A stretch of DNA of 64,000 bases. It comes from Pseudomonas putida (GTDB taxonomy: Bacteria; Pseudomonadota; Gammaproteobacteria; Pseudomonadales; Pseudomonadaceae). The position numbers and the translations under genes were made by a program. The DNA lies in assembly GCF_001636055.1 (NCBI RefSeq), contig NZ_CP011789.1, positions 806,001 to 870,000 on the forward strand. The letters run 5' to 3'. The notes under the pieces were generated by a model. The model made no database searches. It worked only from the letters and a program-made list of their open reading frames with translations, and was not told where the DNA came from. Below, in pieces: positions 26,157 through 36,401 of this stretch; positions within the stretch are counted from its first letter, which is position 1; each line of letters starts with the position of its first letter.

Positions 26157-26429
26157 TCACGCGCTGGGTGGAACGTAGCCTTCAGCCTGGGCGTAGTCCT
26201 CGCCGGCGAAGAATTTGTCCATTTCCGCCTGGAGGAATTTGCGATCCTCGCCATTCATCATGTTCAGGCGCTTCTCGTTGATCAGCATGGTCTGGTGCTT
26301 CTGCCACTCGTCCCAGGCCTTCTGCGAGATGTGCTCGTAGATGTCCTGGCCCTTGGCGCCAGGATAGGGCGGGCGTGGCAGGCCTGGCAGTTCTTCGTTG
26401 TACTTGCGGCACTTCACGGTGCGGGTCAT
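26157..26429 (-). CDS. yggX: YggX-family Fe(II)-trafficking / oxidative-damage protection protein
   Basis: 90 residues, standard for Ygg[25 protein letters not shown] contains the conserved Cys7; [30 protein letters not shown] is the helical core. YggX protects iron-sulfur proteins from oxidative damage. It overlaps mutY by four bases (ATGA), the conserved mutY-yggX arrangement; MutY itself is an Fe-S protein. Confidence 0.96.
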   Translation of the reverse strand: MTRTVKCRKYNEELPGLPRPPYPGAKGQDIYEHISQKAWDEWQKHQTMLINEKRLNMMNGEDRKFLQAEMDKFFAGEDYAQAEGYVPPSA

Positions 26430-27493
26430 CGGGCTTCTCCTGCAATCAATTCGTCGGCCACGCGTGCGAGCAGCTTCTTGACCGGGGCTGCCAGGCCCAG
26501 GCGCGGCGGGGTGGCGAGGTTATACCAGAGCCAGTCAGGCTCGGCCACGTGCGATCCGAGCGGGTCGACTCGCACCAGCCACGGCTCGATCGCCAGCTGA
26601 AAGTGGCTGAAGGTGTGGGTCAGGCCTTGCAGCGCCTGGCTTTCGGTCATGCGCAGGCCGTGCTGGTAGGCAAGGTCGTCAAGCTGCGCCAGGCTGTCGA
26701 GCTCTGGCAGGCTCCACAGGCCGCCCCACAGGCCGCTGGAGGGGCGGCGGTAGAGCAGGATGGCGCCTTCGTTGTTGGTCAGCAGCGGCATCAGCGTCTT
26801 GCGCTGGGGCAGGGCCTTACGCGGCTTGGGTTCGGGGTAGCGTTTCTCGTCGCCGAGCAGGTGCGCCTCGCAACCCTGTTGCAGCGGGCAGATCAGGCAA
26901 CTGGGCTTGCTGCGGGTACACAGCGTGGCGCCAAGGTCCATCATCGCCTGGGTGTAGTGGTTGACCCGGGTCATGGGGGTGAAACGCTCGGCTGCGGCCC
27001 ACAGCGCATTGGCCACCTTCGGCTCGCCGGGGTAACCGGCCTGGGCGGTGAAGCGCGCCAGGACGCGCTTGACGTTGCCGTCGAGGATCGGTGCGCGGAT
27101 GCCCATGCTGATACTGGCGATGGCGCCTGCGGTGGAGCGGCCAATACCGGGCAGCTCGGTCAGCGCCTCGACGCTGCGCGGGAACTCGCCGCCATGCTGG
27201 GCGACGACGATCTTCGCGGCCTTCTGCAGGTTGCGCGCGCGGGTGTAGTAGCCCAGGCCCGTCCACAGGTGCAGGACCTCGTCTTCCGGCGCCTCGGCCA
27301 GGGCCTGCACGGTGGGCAGGGCCTGCATGAAGCGGTCGAAGTAGTTGAGCACGGTACTGACCTGGGTCTGCTGCAACATGATTTCCGACACCCACACCCG
27401 GTAGGGGGTGATGCCCTGTTGCCAGGGCAGATCGTGACGGCCGTGCTGGTCGAACCACGCCAGCACGGCGCTGGAGAACTGCTGGGGGCTCAT
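26426..27493 (-). CDS. mutY: A/G-specific adenine glycosylase MutY
   Basis: 355 residues. The HhH-GPD domain contains [32 protein letters not shown] (helix-hairpin-helix) and the catalytic Asp region [13 protein letters not shown]; the [4Fe-4S] cluster is C-x6-C-x2-C-x5-C in [17 protein letters not shown]. The C-terminal NUDIX-like domain ([16 protein letters not shown]) recognises 8-oxoguanine. It removes adenine mispaired with 8-oxoG. ATGA overlaps bind it to asmA upstream and yggX downstream. Confidence 0.97.
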   Translation of the reverse strand: MSPQQFSSAVLAWFDQHGRHDLPWQQGITPYRVWVSEIMLQQTQVSTVLNYFDRFMQALPTVQALAEAPEDEVLHLWTGLGYYTRARNLQKAAKIVVAQHGGEFPRSVEALTELPGIGRSTAGAIASISMGIRAPILDGNVKRVLARFTAQAGYPGEPKVANALWAAAERFTPMTRVNHYTQAMMDLGATLCTRSKPSCLICPLQQGCEAHLLGDEKRYPEPKPRKALPQRKTLMPLLTNNEGAILLYRRPSSGLWGGLWSLPELDSLAQLDDLAYQHGLRMTESQALQGLTHTFSHFQLAIEPWLVRVDPLGSHVAEPDWLWYNLATPPRLGLAAPVKKLLARVADELIAGEAR

Positions 27494-29745
27494 CGTTTGA
27501 ACAGCCCCTTGAGCGCGTCTTTCAATTCAGGGCTCACCTTGTCGCCGAGTTTTTCATCGAGCTTTTCGTCGATCTTGTCTTTCAGGCGGTTGCCCGCAAG
27601 CTTCGCGGCAACCTTGCCCAGGCCGTCCTGGTCCAGGCGGCAGGCCTTGGCCCCCAGTTCGAGCGGGCCGCGGCAGCGCAGTGGCACTTCGACGCCGACA
27701 TAGCGCTCATTGACCTGGCACGCCGGGTCCGGCATGGCGCGCTGGTCGCCCTCGACCACCACGCCGACGCCGTAGTCCATGCCCAGTACGCGCAGGTCCA
27801 GGTCGCCCTGGCCGTTCACGGTCAAGCCCGGGATGCGCACCTTGAGGTCTGGGTTGCTGGCCACGCCATTGCGTACCACCAGCGTGCCGCGCAGTTCCTG
27901 GAACGGCGTGTCCTTGGCCCGTGGCTCGCCGCTGAGCTGCTTGCGGTTGAGCGTGGCGATGGCCTGGCACAGCTGCTGCTCGAGGTTGGCATTGACCAGC
28001 ACACCGTCATTGATGGTGAAACTGGCGTTGCCGTTGAGCGTATCGATCAGCGCCTTCTGGCTGTTGCCGGTGGCGGTCAGGTCGCTCGACAAGGTCAGCA
28101 GGCCCTTGACCGGCGGTGCCTGATCCGGGCTTTCGCGCTTGATGAAGTGCTCGACCGGTACCCGGTTGATCCTGGTATTCACCCCGAGCTGCGGGACGGC
28201 AGGGCGTACGTCGACGGTGCCCTTGGCTTCGAAGGTGCCGTTGTACAGGCCACCGCGCAGGGTCTCCAGGGTGACCAGGCCGCCCTGGCCATTGGCCTTG
28301 AGCTGGGCGTCGGTGATCGGCAGCTTGTCGAGGGTCAGCGCGCCGAACGAGAGATCGGCCTGCAGGTCGAGGGCGCGCAGGCGATCGACCGGCAACAGCT
28401 TGTCGTTGCTCCAGGCTACTTGAGTGGGGGCGTTGGGCAGCGGCGTGGTGCCGGCACCGGCGATCGCGCTGGCTTCCTGTTGCTTGACCTCGGCCTGGCG
28501 CGCGGCCTTGGCGCCCTTGGCCTCATCGCTCTTGGCAGGCAGGTAGCGGTCGGCATCGAAGGTGTCGCCCTTGAGCTGCACGCGAAGGGCCTGCTTGGCG
28601 AAGTCTTCGACGGCGACACGGCCAGTGAAGGTGCTCTGGTCGAGTTTCACCGCCAAGTCTTCCATGGCGATGGAGTTCTGGGTGCCTTGCAGGCGACCGA
28701 CCAGTTCCAGCTTGGCGAAGGCCGCCGGGTCGGCAGTGGCTGGCAGCGGATGACCGATGCCGTCGAGGAAGGTACGCAGGTCGAACTGGGCGATGGACAG
28801 CCCGCCGCTGATCTGCGGCGCCTTGTCCAGGTCGCGCAGGCTCAGCTCGCCGAGGGCGCGCAACTGGTTGGCCGAGACCTTCAGGCCGCTCCAGGACGCG
28901 ACGTTGGCGCCCAGGTCGACCAGCACCTGGCCCTGTGCTGCGAAGGTCACGGTCTTGCCAGCGGTCGGCTCGCCCGAGGTTTCGCCGGACAGGCGCATGT
29001 CTTCGAGGCTGTAGCGCTTGAGCTTGCGGTCGAAGCGCAGGTCGCCGACCAGTTCGGTACGAGCCTTGATGTTCGGCTCGCTGGCGCTGAGGAAGGCGCT
29101 GGCCTTGATTGGGGTGCTGACCCCATCGTGAATGGGCCCGCTGCTCAACTGGATGCTTTCGGCGCCATAGCTTTTGCCGCTCTGCTCATCGGTGAACTGC
29201 ACCCGCGCGTTGTTGACGGTCAGGCTGTCGATGTCCAGCTTCACCGAGCGCTCGCTGCTGGCCTGCGCCTGCGCCGATGGCTGCGCGGGCGCGCCTTCGG
29301 CAGGGGCCGGCTGGTTGCTGGCCGTGGCATTCGGGTTGGGGAGCGGCTTGCCGATATCCTCCCAGTTGCCATGGCCGTGTTCGTCGCGCAGCAACCTAAG
29401 GTTCAAGCCCTCGATGCGCACGTCGCTCATCTGCACCTCACGGCGCAGCAGCGGCAGCACGCGCACCGACAGGCCGAGCATCTGCAGGTCGGCGAACGGC
29501 TGCTTGGGGTTGTTCAGCGTGGCGATGCTCGCCTCGTGCAGTTCCAGGCCCAGCCAGGGGAACAGGCTCCAGCCGATGTCACCGTTGAGGGTGAGCTCGA
29601 CGTGGGCCTTGTTGCGGGCCAGCTGGCGGATTTCGTCTTTGTAGTCGTTGGGATCGAAGAGGTGGGTCAGGGCGAAGCCCAGCGCCACGATGATCAGCAA
29701 CAACCCGAGAAGTCCCAGCCCCAGGAATTTGCCGAACGCTTTCAT
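27490..29745 (-). CDS. AsmA-family inner-membrane protein
   Basis: 751 residues from ATG 29745. One N-terminal membrane anchor (about 6-26, KFLGLGLLGLLLIIVALGFAL) is followed by the AsmA signature FDPNDYKDEIRQLARNKAHVELTLNGDIGWSLFPWLGLEL. The large periplasmic part is a repeating beta structure with the conserved C-terminal DUF748/AsmA region. AsmA-like proteins are implicated in moving phospholipids to the outer membrane. It is the first gene of asmA-mutY-yggX (four-base overlap). Confidence 0.9.
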   Translation of the reverse strand: MKAFGKFLGLGLLGLLLIIVALGFALTHLFDPNDYKDEIRQLARNKAHVELTLNGDIGWSLFPWLGLELHEASIATLNNPKQPFADLQMLGLSVRVLPLLRREVQMSDVRIEGLNLRLLRDEHGHGNWEDIGKPLPNPNATASNQPAPAEGAPAQPSAQAQASSERSVKLDIDSLTVNNARVQFTDEQSGKSYGAESIQLSSGPIHDGVSTPIKASAFLSASEPNIKARTELVGDLRFDRKLKRYSLEDMRLSGETSGEPTAGKTVTFAAQGQVLVDLGANVASWSGLKVSANQLRALGELSLRDLDKAPQISGGLSIAQFDLRTFLDGIGHPLPATADPAAFAKLELVGRLQGTQNSIAMEDLAVKLDQSTFTGRVAVEDFAKQALRVQLKGDTFDADRYLPAKSDEAKGAKAARQAEVKQQEASAIAGAGTTPLPNAPTQVAWSNDKLLPVDRLRALDLQADLSFGALTLDKLPITDAQLKANGQGGLVTLETLRGGLYNGTFEAKGTVDVRPAVPQLGVNTRINRVPVEHFIKRESPDQAPPVKGLLTLSSDLTATGNSQKALIDTLNGNASFTINDGVLVNANLEQQLCQAIATLNRKQLSGEPRAKDTPFQELRGTLVVRNGVASNPDLKVRIPGLTVNGQGDLDLRVLGMDYGVGVVVEGDQRAMPDPACQVNERYVGVEVPLRCRGPLELGAKACRLDQDGLGKVAAKLAGNRLKDKIDEKLDEKLGDKVSPELKDALKGLFKR

Positions 29746-30219
29746 GGGCGAGTCCTTGTAGTCCGATAGGTGAATTCGAGCGGCAGAGTATAGCGCCGCG
29801 ACCATCGCTTCTGAGTATCTGACAAGAGATACAGGGCGTTTCCTGCGAATCGGATTCGACAGTTCTGGCTTGGGCAGTTCCACGTTCGAGTCGGCGTCGG
29901 TCTCGTTCGCGGGCAAGTCTGCTCCCACGAAAGCCGCGTGGTACCGCCGTTGTAGGAGCGGGCTTGCCCGCGAAGAGGCCGCTGCACATCGCAAACGGTT
30001 GCGCGACCGACCTGTACCGGTTCAGTTTTATGAAAAATAATGATGTCAGATTGATCTCGCCGTCATCTTATGCTGGTAACCTTGCGCAGCTTCCGGAGTG
30101 ACCGCGACCTATTGTCGCGGGGCAACGACGCCGAAAACGGTGCCAATTTCGCCTTGTGTGCCGCGAAACAGCCAGGGAAACGATCCGAAAGCGCAACCAT
30201 ACATAAAAGGATCGAATCC
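29746..30219. other. Intergenic region with an inverted REP pair, upstream of the OFA transporter
   Basis: REP pair at 29905-29980; the left copy is mutated in its loop-side (AAGTCTGCTCC instead of AAGCCCGCTCC). Both the asmA promoter (near 29746-29850) and the transporter promoter (30000-30200) must lie here. I see no convincing gene in it. Confidence 0.6.
29905..29980. repeat. Inverted pair of REP elements
   Basis: GTTCGCGGGCAAGTCTGCTC and the inverted copy TGTAGGAGCGGGCTTGCCCG...GAAGAGGCC. Confidence 0.88.
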
Positions 30220-31878
30220 ATGAATAGCAGTATTACGGCAGGAGCGGCGACGAGCGCGCCGGGCTTCCTGTCGAAGGAGCGCATCATCGCCCGGCCAGGG
30301 TTCAATCGCTGGCTGGTTCCACCGGCCGCCCTGGCCATCCACCTGTGCATCGGCATGGCCTATGGCTTCTCGGTGTTCTGGCTGCCTCTGTCCCAGGCCA
30401 TCGGCATCACCGCACCGGTCGCCTGCTCGCCTGACATGGGCTTCATCGCTCGTCTGTTCAGCGCCGACTGCGACTGGCAGATCTCGATGCTCAGCTGGAT
30501 CTACACCCTGTTCTTCGTCTTCCTCGGCTGCTCGGCCGCCGTGCTGGGCGGTTGGCTGGAACACGCCGGCCCGCGCAAGGCTGGCCTGGTATCGGCGCTG
30601 TGCTGGTGCGGCGGCCTGGTGATCTCGGCAATCGGCATCAAGACCCATCAGCTCTGGCTGATGTGGCTAGGCTCGGGCGTCATCGGCGGTATCGGCCTGG
30701 GGTTGGGCTACATCTCGCCGGTTTCGACGCTGATCAAGTGGTTCCCGGACAAGCGCGGCATGGCGACCGGCATGGCGATCATGGGCTTTGGCGGCGGCGC
30801 GATGGTGGGGGCGCCACTGGCCACTGCACTGATGGGGCATTTCGCCAACGGCCAGGAAGTCGGCGTATGGCAGAGCTTCATCGCCATGGCGGCGATCTAC
30901 TTCGTGTTCATGACTGCTGGCGCCCTGGCGTACCGCGTGCCGCCGACCGGCTGGAAGCCTGAGGGCTGGACGCCGCCGGTGAAAAAGGCCAACGCCATGG
31001 TCACCGACCGTCACGTGCACGTCAGCGTGGCCTGGAAGACCCCGCAGTTCGCGCTGGTGTGGCTGGTGCTGTGCCTGAACGTCTCGGCCGGCATCGGCAT
31101 CCTGGGCATGGCCTCGCCACTGCTGCAGGAAGTGTTCGGCGGCAAGCTGCTGGGCAACGACCTGAGCTTCAGCGAGCTGAATGCCGCGCAGTTGGCACAG
31201 ATCGCTGCGATCGCTGCCGGCTTCACCGGCCTGCTGAGCCTGTTCAACATCGGCGGGCGCTTCTTCTGGGCGTCGTTCTCCGACTACATCGGGCGCAAGA
31301 ACACCTACTTCGCCTTCTTCGCCATCGGCGTGGGCCTGTACACCCTGGTGCCGAACATGGGCCACATCGGCAACGTCGCGCTGTTCGTGGCGGCGTTCTG
31401 CATCATCCTGTCGATGTACGGTGGTGGCTTCTCCACAGTGCCCGCCTACCTGGCCGACCTGTTCGGCACGCAGATGGTCGGTGCGATCCACGGTCGCCTG
31501 CTGACCGCCTGGGCAGCAGCCGGCGTGCTCGGCCCGGTGCTGATCACCTACCTGCGTGAAGCCCAGCTGGCTGCGGGCGTACCGCGTGCCGCCGCCTACG
31601 ACATGACCCTGTACATCCTCGCCGGCCTGCTGGTACTGGGCTTCATCTGCAACCTGCTGGTGCGCCCGGTGGCCGACAAGTACTTCATGACCGAGGCCGA
31701 ACTTGCCGCCGAGCGCGCGCTGAGCCACGACAAGGGCGCCGATGGTGCGCAGTCGCTGGAGTGGCATGCAGCGCCTGGCAGCCTGCCGCTGGTGCTGCTG
31801 GCCTGGGCCGTGGTGGTGATTCCGCTGGCCTGGGGCGTGTGGATCACCCTGCAGAAGACGGCGGTGCTGTTCCACTGA
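30220..31878 (+). CDS. MFS transporter, oxalate/formate antiporter (OFA) family
   Basis: 552 residues with about 12 hydrophobic segments, starting MNSSITAGAATSAPGFLSKE. The OFA hallmark is the N-terminal region PPAALAIHLCIGMAYGFSVFWLPLSQAIG, then GWLEHAGPRKAGLVSAL (MFS motif A-like) and SPVSTLIKWFPDKRGMATGMAIMGFGGGAMVGAPL. A long loop of ~40 residues between helices 2 and 3 (ITAPVACSPDMGFIARLFSADCDWQ) is unusual for short OFA members. AAAAGG lies ten bases before the ATG. It likely exchanges small monocarboxylates; the substrate is not evident from context. Confidence 0.88.
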   Translation: MNSSITAGAATSAPGFLSKERIIARPGFNRWLVPPAALAIHLCIGMAYGFSVFWLPLSQAIGITAPVACSPDMGFIARLFSADCDWQISMLSWIYTLFFVFLGCSAAVLGGWLEHAGPRKAGLVSALCWCGGLVISAIGIKTHQLWLMWLGSGVIGGIGLGLGYISPVSTLIKWFPDKRGMATGMAIMGFGGGAMVGAPLATALMGHFANGQEVGVWQSFIAMAAIYFVFMTAGALAYRVPPTGWKPEGWTPPVKKANAMVTDRHVHVSVAWKTPQFALVWLVLCLNVSAGIGILGMASPLLQEVFGGKLLGNDLSFSELNAAQLAQIAAIAAGFTGLLSLFNIGGRFFWASFSDYIGRKNTYFAFFAIGVGLYTLVPNMGHIGNVALFVAAFCIILSMYGGGFSTVPAYLADLFGTQMVGAIHGRLLTAWAAAGVLGPVLITYLREAQLAAGVPRAAAYDMTLYILAGLLVLGFICNLLVRPVADKYFMTEAELAAERALSHDKGADGAQSLEWHAAPGSLPLVLLAWAVVVIPLAWGVWITLQKTAVLFH

Positions 31879-31909
31879 TGCACTGATTTGCCGGGCCTGA
31901 AAGGGCCCT

Positions 31910-31972
31910 TTCGCGGGCGAGCCCGCTCCTGCAAGGCGATGTTGCCCTTGTGGGAGCGGGCTCGCCCGCGAA
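31910..31972. repeat. Inverted pair of REP elements
   Basis: TTCGCGGGCGAGCCCGCTCC and inverted GGAGCGGGCTCGCCCGCGAA around a short spacer; a GAGC variant of the core. Confidence 0.9.
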
Positions 31973-32067
31973 TGCTTTGTGCTGCCACACGTCATCCGCG
32001 TTTCAAGCCGGCGCATTCTGGGCCTATAATGGAGCCCTTTTCGCCCAATGATTTTGCGGAGCTGGTG

Positions 32068-32661
32068 ATGGTCGAACGTAAGGCTTCCGTCGAGCGCAAT
32101 ACCCTGGAAACCCAGGTCAAGGCCTCGATCAACCTGGATGGCACCGGCAAGGCCCGATTCGATATCGGTGTGCCTTTCCTTGAACACATGCTCGACCAGA
32201 TCGCCCGGCACGGGCTGATCGATCTGGACATCGAATGCAAGGGCGACCTGCATATCGACGATCACCATACCGTCGAAGACGTCGGTATCACCCTCGGCCA
32301 GGCTTTCGCCAAGGCCATTGGCGACAAGAAGGGCATCTTCCGCTACGGCCACGCCTACGTGCCGTTGGACGAAGCGCTGTCGCGCGTGGTCATCGACTTC
32401 TCCGGCCGTCCCGGTCTGCAGATGCATGTGCCGTTCACCCGCGCCTCGGTCGGCGGTTTCGACGTCGATCTGTTCCAGGAGTTCTTCCAGGGCTTCGTCA
32501 ACCACGCCCTGGTGACCCTGCACATCGACACGATTCGTGGTCACAACACCCACCACCAGATCGAAACCGTGTTCAAGGCCTTCGGCCGCGCCCTGCGCAT
32601 GGCCGTGACGCTCGATGAGCGCATGGCGGGGCAGATGCCGTCCACCAAAGGGTGCCTGTAG
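32068..32661 (+). CDS. hisB: Imidazoleglycerol-phosphate dehydratase
   Basis: 197 residues, the monofunctional HisB length. The two manganese-binding motifs are [15 protein letters not shown] and [18 protein letters not shown]. The start [12 protein letters not shown] at 32068 is chosen because GGAG lies eight bases upstream and the length fits; the frame is open further upstream. It converts imidazoleglycerol phosphate to imidazole-acetol phosphate. First gene of hisB-hisH-(DUF2164)-hisA-hisF. Confidence 0.96.
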   Translation: MVERKASVERNTLETQVKASINLDGTGKARFDIGVPFLEHMLDQIARHGLIDLDIECKGDLHIDDHHTVEDVGITLGQAFAKAIGDKKGIFRYGHAYVPLDEALSRVVIDFSGRPGLQMHVPFTRASVGGFDVDLFQEFFQGFVNHALVTLHIDTIRGHNTHHQIETVFKAFGRALRMAVTLDERMAGQMPSTKGCL

Positions 32662-33300
32662 ATGCAGACGGTAGCGGTAATCGACTATGGCATGGGCAAC
32701 CTGCACTCGGTGGCCAAGGCCCTGGAGCACGTGGGCGCCGGCAAGGTGCTGGTCACCAGCGACGCGGCGGTGATCCGCGAGGCCGATCGCGTGGTGTTCC
32801 CAGGCGTCGGCGCGATCCGCGACTGCATGGCCGAAATCCGTCGCCTGGGCTTCGACAGCCTGGTGCGTGAAGTCAGCCAGGACCGCCCCTTCCTCGGCAT
32901 CTGCGTCGGCATGCAGGCGCTGCTCGAGCACAGCGAGGAGAACGAAGGCGTCGACTGCATCGGCCTGTTCCCCGGCCAGGTACGTTTCTTCGGCAAGGGC
33001 CTGGAGGAAGACGGCGAGCACCTGAAGGTGCCGCACATGGGCTGGAACGAAGTCAGCCAGTGCATCGACCACCCGCTGTGGCACGACATCCCGGACCGCG
33101 CGCGTTTCTATTTCGTGCACAGCTACTACATCAATGCCGGCAAGCCGGGCCAGGTGGTCGGTCGCGGTCACTATGGCGTCGACTTCGCCGCTGCGCTGGC
33201 CGACGGCTCGCGCTTCGCCGTGCAATTCCACCCGGAAAAGAGCCACACGCACGGCCTGCAACTGCTGCAGAACTTCGTCGCCTGGGACGGGCGCTGGTAA
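32662..33300 (+). CDS. hisH: Imidazole glycerol phosphate synthase, glutaminase subunit
   Basis: 212 residues. Class I glutamine amidotransferase: oxyanion strand PGVGAIRDC, nucleophile Cys81 in LGICVGMQ and the His-Glu pair in [12 protein letters not shown]. It supplies ammonia to HisF for the synthesis of IGP and AICAR. It starts immediately after the hisB stop codon. Confidence 0.96.
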   Translation: MQTVAVIDYGMGNLHSVAKALEHVGAGKVLVTSDAAVIREADRVVFPGVGAIRDCMAEIRRLGFDSLVREVSQDRPFLGICVGMQALLEHSEENEGVDCIGLFPGQVRFFGKGLEEDGEHLKVPHMGWNEVSQCIDHPLWHDIPDRARFYFVHSYYINAGKPGQVVGRGHYGVDFAAALADGSRFAVQFHPEKSHTHGLQLLQNFVAWDGRW

Positions 33301-33561
33301 ATGAGCAGGTCGAAGACCAAGGCCCCGGTCATCACCCTGGCCCCCGAGCAGGAGCGCGAGGCACTCGATGTGCTCAAGCGCTTCCTTGAAGACCGCTTCG
33401 AGCTGACGCTCGGTTCGTTCGAGGTGGCCGAGGTCCTCGAATTGTTCAGCAAGAAAATTGCACCCCATTACTACAACAGGGCGATTGCCGATGTTCAACT
33501 GCACCTCAAGGAGCGGTTCGAGAGCATCGAAAGCGACTTGTGGGCGCTCGAGAAGCCCTGA
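33301..33561 (+). CDS. DUF2164-family protein
   Basis: 86 residues, beginning directly after the hisH stop. [62 protein letters not shown] is the DUF2164 pattern, a small helical protein with no known function. It is embedded in the histidine operon between hisH and hisA, a position it keeps in pseudomonads. Confidence 0.88.
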   Translation: MSRSKTKAPVITLAPEQEREALDVLKRFLEDRFELTLGSFEVAEVLELFSKKIAPHYYNRAIADVQLHLKERFESIESDLWALEKP

Positions 33562-33589
33562 ACTCCACCGATTAGAACAGGTTTCCAAG

Positions 33590-34327
33590 ATGCTGATTAT
33601 CCCCGCTATCGATCTGAAGGACGGTGCCTGCGTGCGCCTGCGCCAGGGCCGCATGGAAGACTCGACGGTATTCTCCGACGACCCGGTGAGCATGGCCGCC
33701 AAGTGGGTCGAGGGTGGCTGCCGCCGCCTGCACCTGGTCGACCTCAACGGCGCCTTCGAGGGCCAGCCGGTCAACGGCGAAGTGGTCACTGCCATCGCCA
33801 AGCGCTACCCGACACTGCCGATCCAGATCGGCGGCGGCATCCGTTCGCTGGAAACCATCGAGCACTACGTCAAGGCTGGCGTCAGCTACGTGATCATCGG
33901 CACCAAGGCGGTCAAGCAGCCTGAGTTCGTCGCCGAGGCGTGCAAGGCGTTCCCGGGCAAGGTCATCGTCGGCCTGGATGCGAAGGACGGTTTCGTCGCC
34001 ACCGACGGGTGGGCTGAAGTGAGCTCGGTGCAGGTCATCGACCTGGCCAAGCGTTTCGAGGCCGATGGCGTCTCGGCGATCGTCTACACCGACATCGCAA
34101 AGGACGGCATGATGCAGGGCTGCAACGTGCCCTTCACCAAGGCCCTGGCCGAAGCCACCTCGATCCCGGTGATCGCCTCGGGCGGCATTCACAACCTGGG
34201 TGACATCAAGGCCCTGCTGGACGCCAGGGCCCCAGGCATCATCGGCGCCATTACCGGGCGTGCCATCTACGAAGGCACCCTCGATGTCGCCGAGGCCCAG
34301 GCCTTCTGCGACAACTACCAAGGCTGA
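33590..34327 (+). CDS. hisA: ProFAR isomerase (phosphoribosylformimino-AICAR isomerase)
   Basis: 245 residues. A beta-alpha barrel with [20 protein letters not shown] (catalytic Asp8) and [16 protein letters not shown] (second catalytic Asp), plus phosphate loops IQIGGGIRS and [10 protein letters not shown]. Starts at ATG 33590, since MLIIPAIDL is the family N-terminus; an upstream in-frame ATG overlaps DUF2164. Fourth step of histidine synthesis. Confidence 0.96.
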   Translation: MLIIPAIDLKDGACVRLRQGRMEDSTVFSDDPVSMAAKWVEGGCRRLHLVDLNGAFEGQPVNGEVVTAIAKRYPTLPIQIGGGIRSLETIEHYVKAGVSYVIIGTKAVKQPEFVAEACKAFPGKVIVGLDAKDGFVATDGWAEVSSVQVIDLAKRFEADGVSAIVYTDIAKDGMMQGCNVPFTKALAEATSIPVIASGGIHNLGDIKALLDARAPGIIGAITGRAIYEGTLDVAEAQAFCDNYQG

Positions 34328-34337
34328 GGACTGAACG

Positions 34338-35108
34338 ATGGCACTGGCCAAGCGCATCATCCCTTGCCTGGACGTGGACAACGGCCGGGTGGTCAAGGGC
34401 GTCAAGTTCGAGAACATCCGTGATGCGGGTGATCCGGTGGAAATCGCCCGTCGCTACAACGAGCAGGGCGCCGACGAGATCACCTTCCTGGACATCACCG
34501 CCAGTGTCGATGGCCGTGATACCACCTTGCATACCGTCGAGCGCATGGCCAGCCAGGTGTTCATCCCGCTGACCGTCGGGGGTGGCGTGCGTACCGTGCA
34601 GGACATCCGCAACCTGCTCAACGCGGGTGCCGACAAGGTTTCGATCAACACCGCCGCAGTGTTCAACCCTGAGTTCGTTGGCGAAGCTGCCGACCGTTTC
34701 GGTTCGCAGTGCATTGTCGTGGCCATCGACGCCAAGAAGGTTTCTGGCCCAGGCGAAACGCCGCGCTGGGAGATCTTCACCCATGGCGGGCGCAAGCCCA
34801 CCGGTCTGGATGCGGTGGAGTGGGCGAAGAAGATGGAAGGGCTGGGCGCCGGTGAGATCCTGCTGACCAGCATGGACCAGGACGGCATGAAGAACGGCTT
34901 CGACCTTGGCGTGACCCGTGCCATCAGCGATGCGCTGGGGATACCGGTGATCGCCTCCGGTGGTGTGGGCAACCTGCAGCATCTGGCCGATGGGATTCTG
35001 GAAGGGCATGCCAGCGCGGTGCTGGCGGCGAGCATCTTCCACTTCGGCGAGTACACGGTGCCCGAGGCCAAGGCCTACATGGCTTCGCGCGGGATCGTCG
35101 TACGCTGA
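34338..35108 (+). CDS. hisF: Imidazole glycerol phosphate synthase, cyclase subunit
   Basis: 256 residues. [35 protein letters not shown] carries catalytic Asp11; [35 protein letters not shown] contains the second Asp and the barrel loop. It is ten bases after hisA. It uses ammonia from HisH. Last gene of the cluster; only a REP pair follows, no clear intrinsic terminator. Confidence 0.97.
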   Translation: MALAKRIIPCLDVDNGRVVKGVKFENIRDAGDPVEIARRYNEQGADEITFLDITASVDGRDTTLHTVERMASQVFIPLTVGGGVRTVQDIRNLLNAGADKVSINTAAVFNPEFVGEAADRFGSQCIVVAIDAKKVSGPGETPRWEIFTHGGRKPTGLDAVEWAKKMEGLGAGEILLTSMDQDGMKNGFDLGVTRAISDALGIPVIASGGVGNLQHLADGILEGHASAVLAASIFHFGEYTVPEAKAYMASRGIVVR

Positions 35109-35133
35109 ATCAGTGATTGGGGCTGCTTTGCAG

Positions 35134-35199
35134 CCTTCGCGGGCAAGCCCGCTCCCACAGGTTGTGTAAATCCTGTGGGAGCGGGCTTGCCCGCGAAGG
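35134..35199. repeat. Inverted pair of REP elements
   Basis: CCTTCGCGGGCAAGCCCGCT...CACAG, spacer GTTGTGTAAAT, then the exact inverted copy. It lies between the convergent hisF and cbcV. Confidence 0.93.
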
Positions 35200-35222
35200 G
35201 CCGCGACGCGGCCCCAATTGCT

Positions 35223-36401
35223 TCAACCGTGATTCTTGCCGAGCAACGCGTGATACAGCTCGCTGTCGCCCAGAATACCGACCACCTTGTCGTTCTCCTG
35301 CAGCACCAGCTTGTTGCCGGTCTGATAACGAATCTGCAGTGCCTCGCGCATGCCGATGTCGGCGTGCACCAGCGTTGGCAGGCGACCCAGGCTTTCCACA
35401 TCCTGCCCTGGCACCCAATTCTGCAGGTCCAACCCGTTCTGCCCCTGGCGCGCGCGCTTGATCGAGCCGCCCTCGCCCAGGTCCAGCCATGAATCACCAC
35501 CCGGATCCAGGCACACCGAACCGTTGATCCGCTTGCAGTTGTCCAGGCTGCGCATCAGGCTGCGCCCGCACAGGACATTGAGCGGATTGGTGTGGGCGAC
35601 GAAGGTGCGCACGTATTCGTCGGCCGGGTTCAGCACGATCTCTTCCGGCTTGCTGTACTGGATGATCCGGCCGTCCTTCATGATCGCGATGCGGCTACCC
35701 AGCTTGAGCGCCTCGTCCAGGTCGTGGCTGACGAAGACGATGGTCTTGCTCAGTTTGCGCTGCAGTTCCAGCAGCTCGTCCTGCAGGCCCTGGCGGATCA
35801 GCGGGTCGAGTGCAGAGAAGGGCTCGTCCATCAGCAGGATGTCGGCGTCCATCGCCAGCGCACGGGCCAGACCCACTCGCTGCTGCATGCCCCCGGACAG
35901 TTCGTCCGGTTTCTTGTTGCGCCACTGGGTCAGGCCCACCAGCTCGAGTTTTTCATCGACCAGCTTGCGCCGCTCTTTCTCGGGGCGACCCTGCATTTCC
36001 AGGCCGAAGCTGATGTTCTCGCGTACGGTCAGCCAGGGCATCAGGGCGAATTTCTGGAACACCATGGCAATGCGCTTGGTGCGCATCATCTTCAGCTCCG
36101 CCGGGGTGCAGTGGGCGATGTCGATGTGCTTGCCTTCGTGCTCGACGAACAGCTTGCCGCGGCTGACGGTGTTCAGGCCGTTGATGCAGCGCAGCAGGCT
36201 CGATTTGCCCGAGCCCGACAGGCCCATCAGCACGCAGATTTCGCCTTTCTCGATATCCAGGTTGGCCTTTTCGACGCCGACCACCAGCCCGGTCTGCTTG
36301 AGGATCTGCTCGCGGGTCTTGCCCTCGTCGAGCAGCGACAGCGCTTCGCGCGGCTTGCTGGAGAAGATGACATCGACATCTTCGAAGCGAATGATGCTCA
36401 T
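35223..36401 (-). CDS. cbcV: Choline/betaine/carnitine ABC transporter, ATP-binding protein
   Basis: 392 residues. ABC domain with Walker A GLSGSGKSSLL, signature LSGGMQQRVGLARAL, Walker B ILLMDEPFSALD and H-loop VSHDLDEAL. Residues about 280-392 are the regulatory extension of ProV/ChoV-type proteins. It is the ATPase of the quaternary-amine importer; CbcXWV imports choline, betaine and carnitine in Pseudomonas. It overlaps cbcW by four bases. Confidence 0.94.
   Translation of the reverse strand: MSIIRFEDVDVIFSSKPREALSLLDEGKTREQILKQTGLVVGVEKANLDIEKGEICVLMGLSGSGKSSLLRCINGLNTVSRGKLFVEHEGKHIDIAHCTPAELKMMRTKRIAMVFQKFALMPWLTVRENISFGLEMQGRPEKERRKLVDEKLELVGLTQWRNKKPDELSGGMQQRVGLARALAMDADILLMDEPFSALDPLIRQGLQDELLELQRKLSKTIVFVSHDLDEALKLGSRIAIMKDGRIIQYSKPEEIVLNPADEYVRTFVAHTNPLNVLCGRSLMRSLDNCKRINGSVCLDPGGDSWLDLGEGGSIKRARQGQNGLDLQNWVPGQDVESLGRLPTLVHADIGMREALQIRYQTGNKLVLQENDKVVGILGDSELYHALLGKNHG

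Noticed and set aside
30667..33801. A 1044-codon minus-strand open frame across the OFA transporter, hisB, hisH and DUF2164
   Set aside because: It runs antisense through four well-supported genes. Long antisense frames are common at this GC content and the peptide has no recognisable domain.
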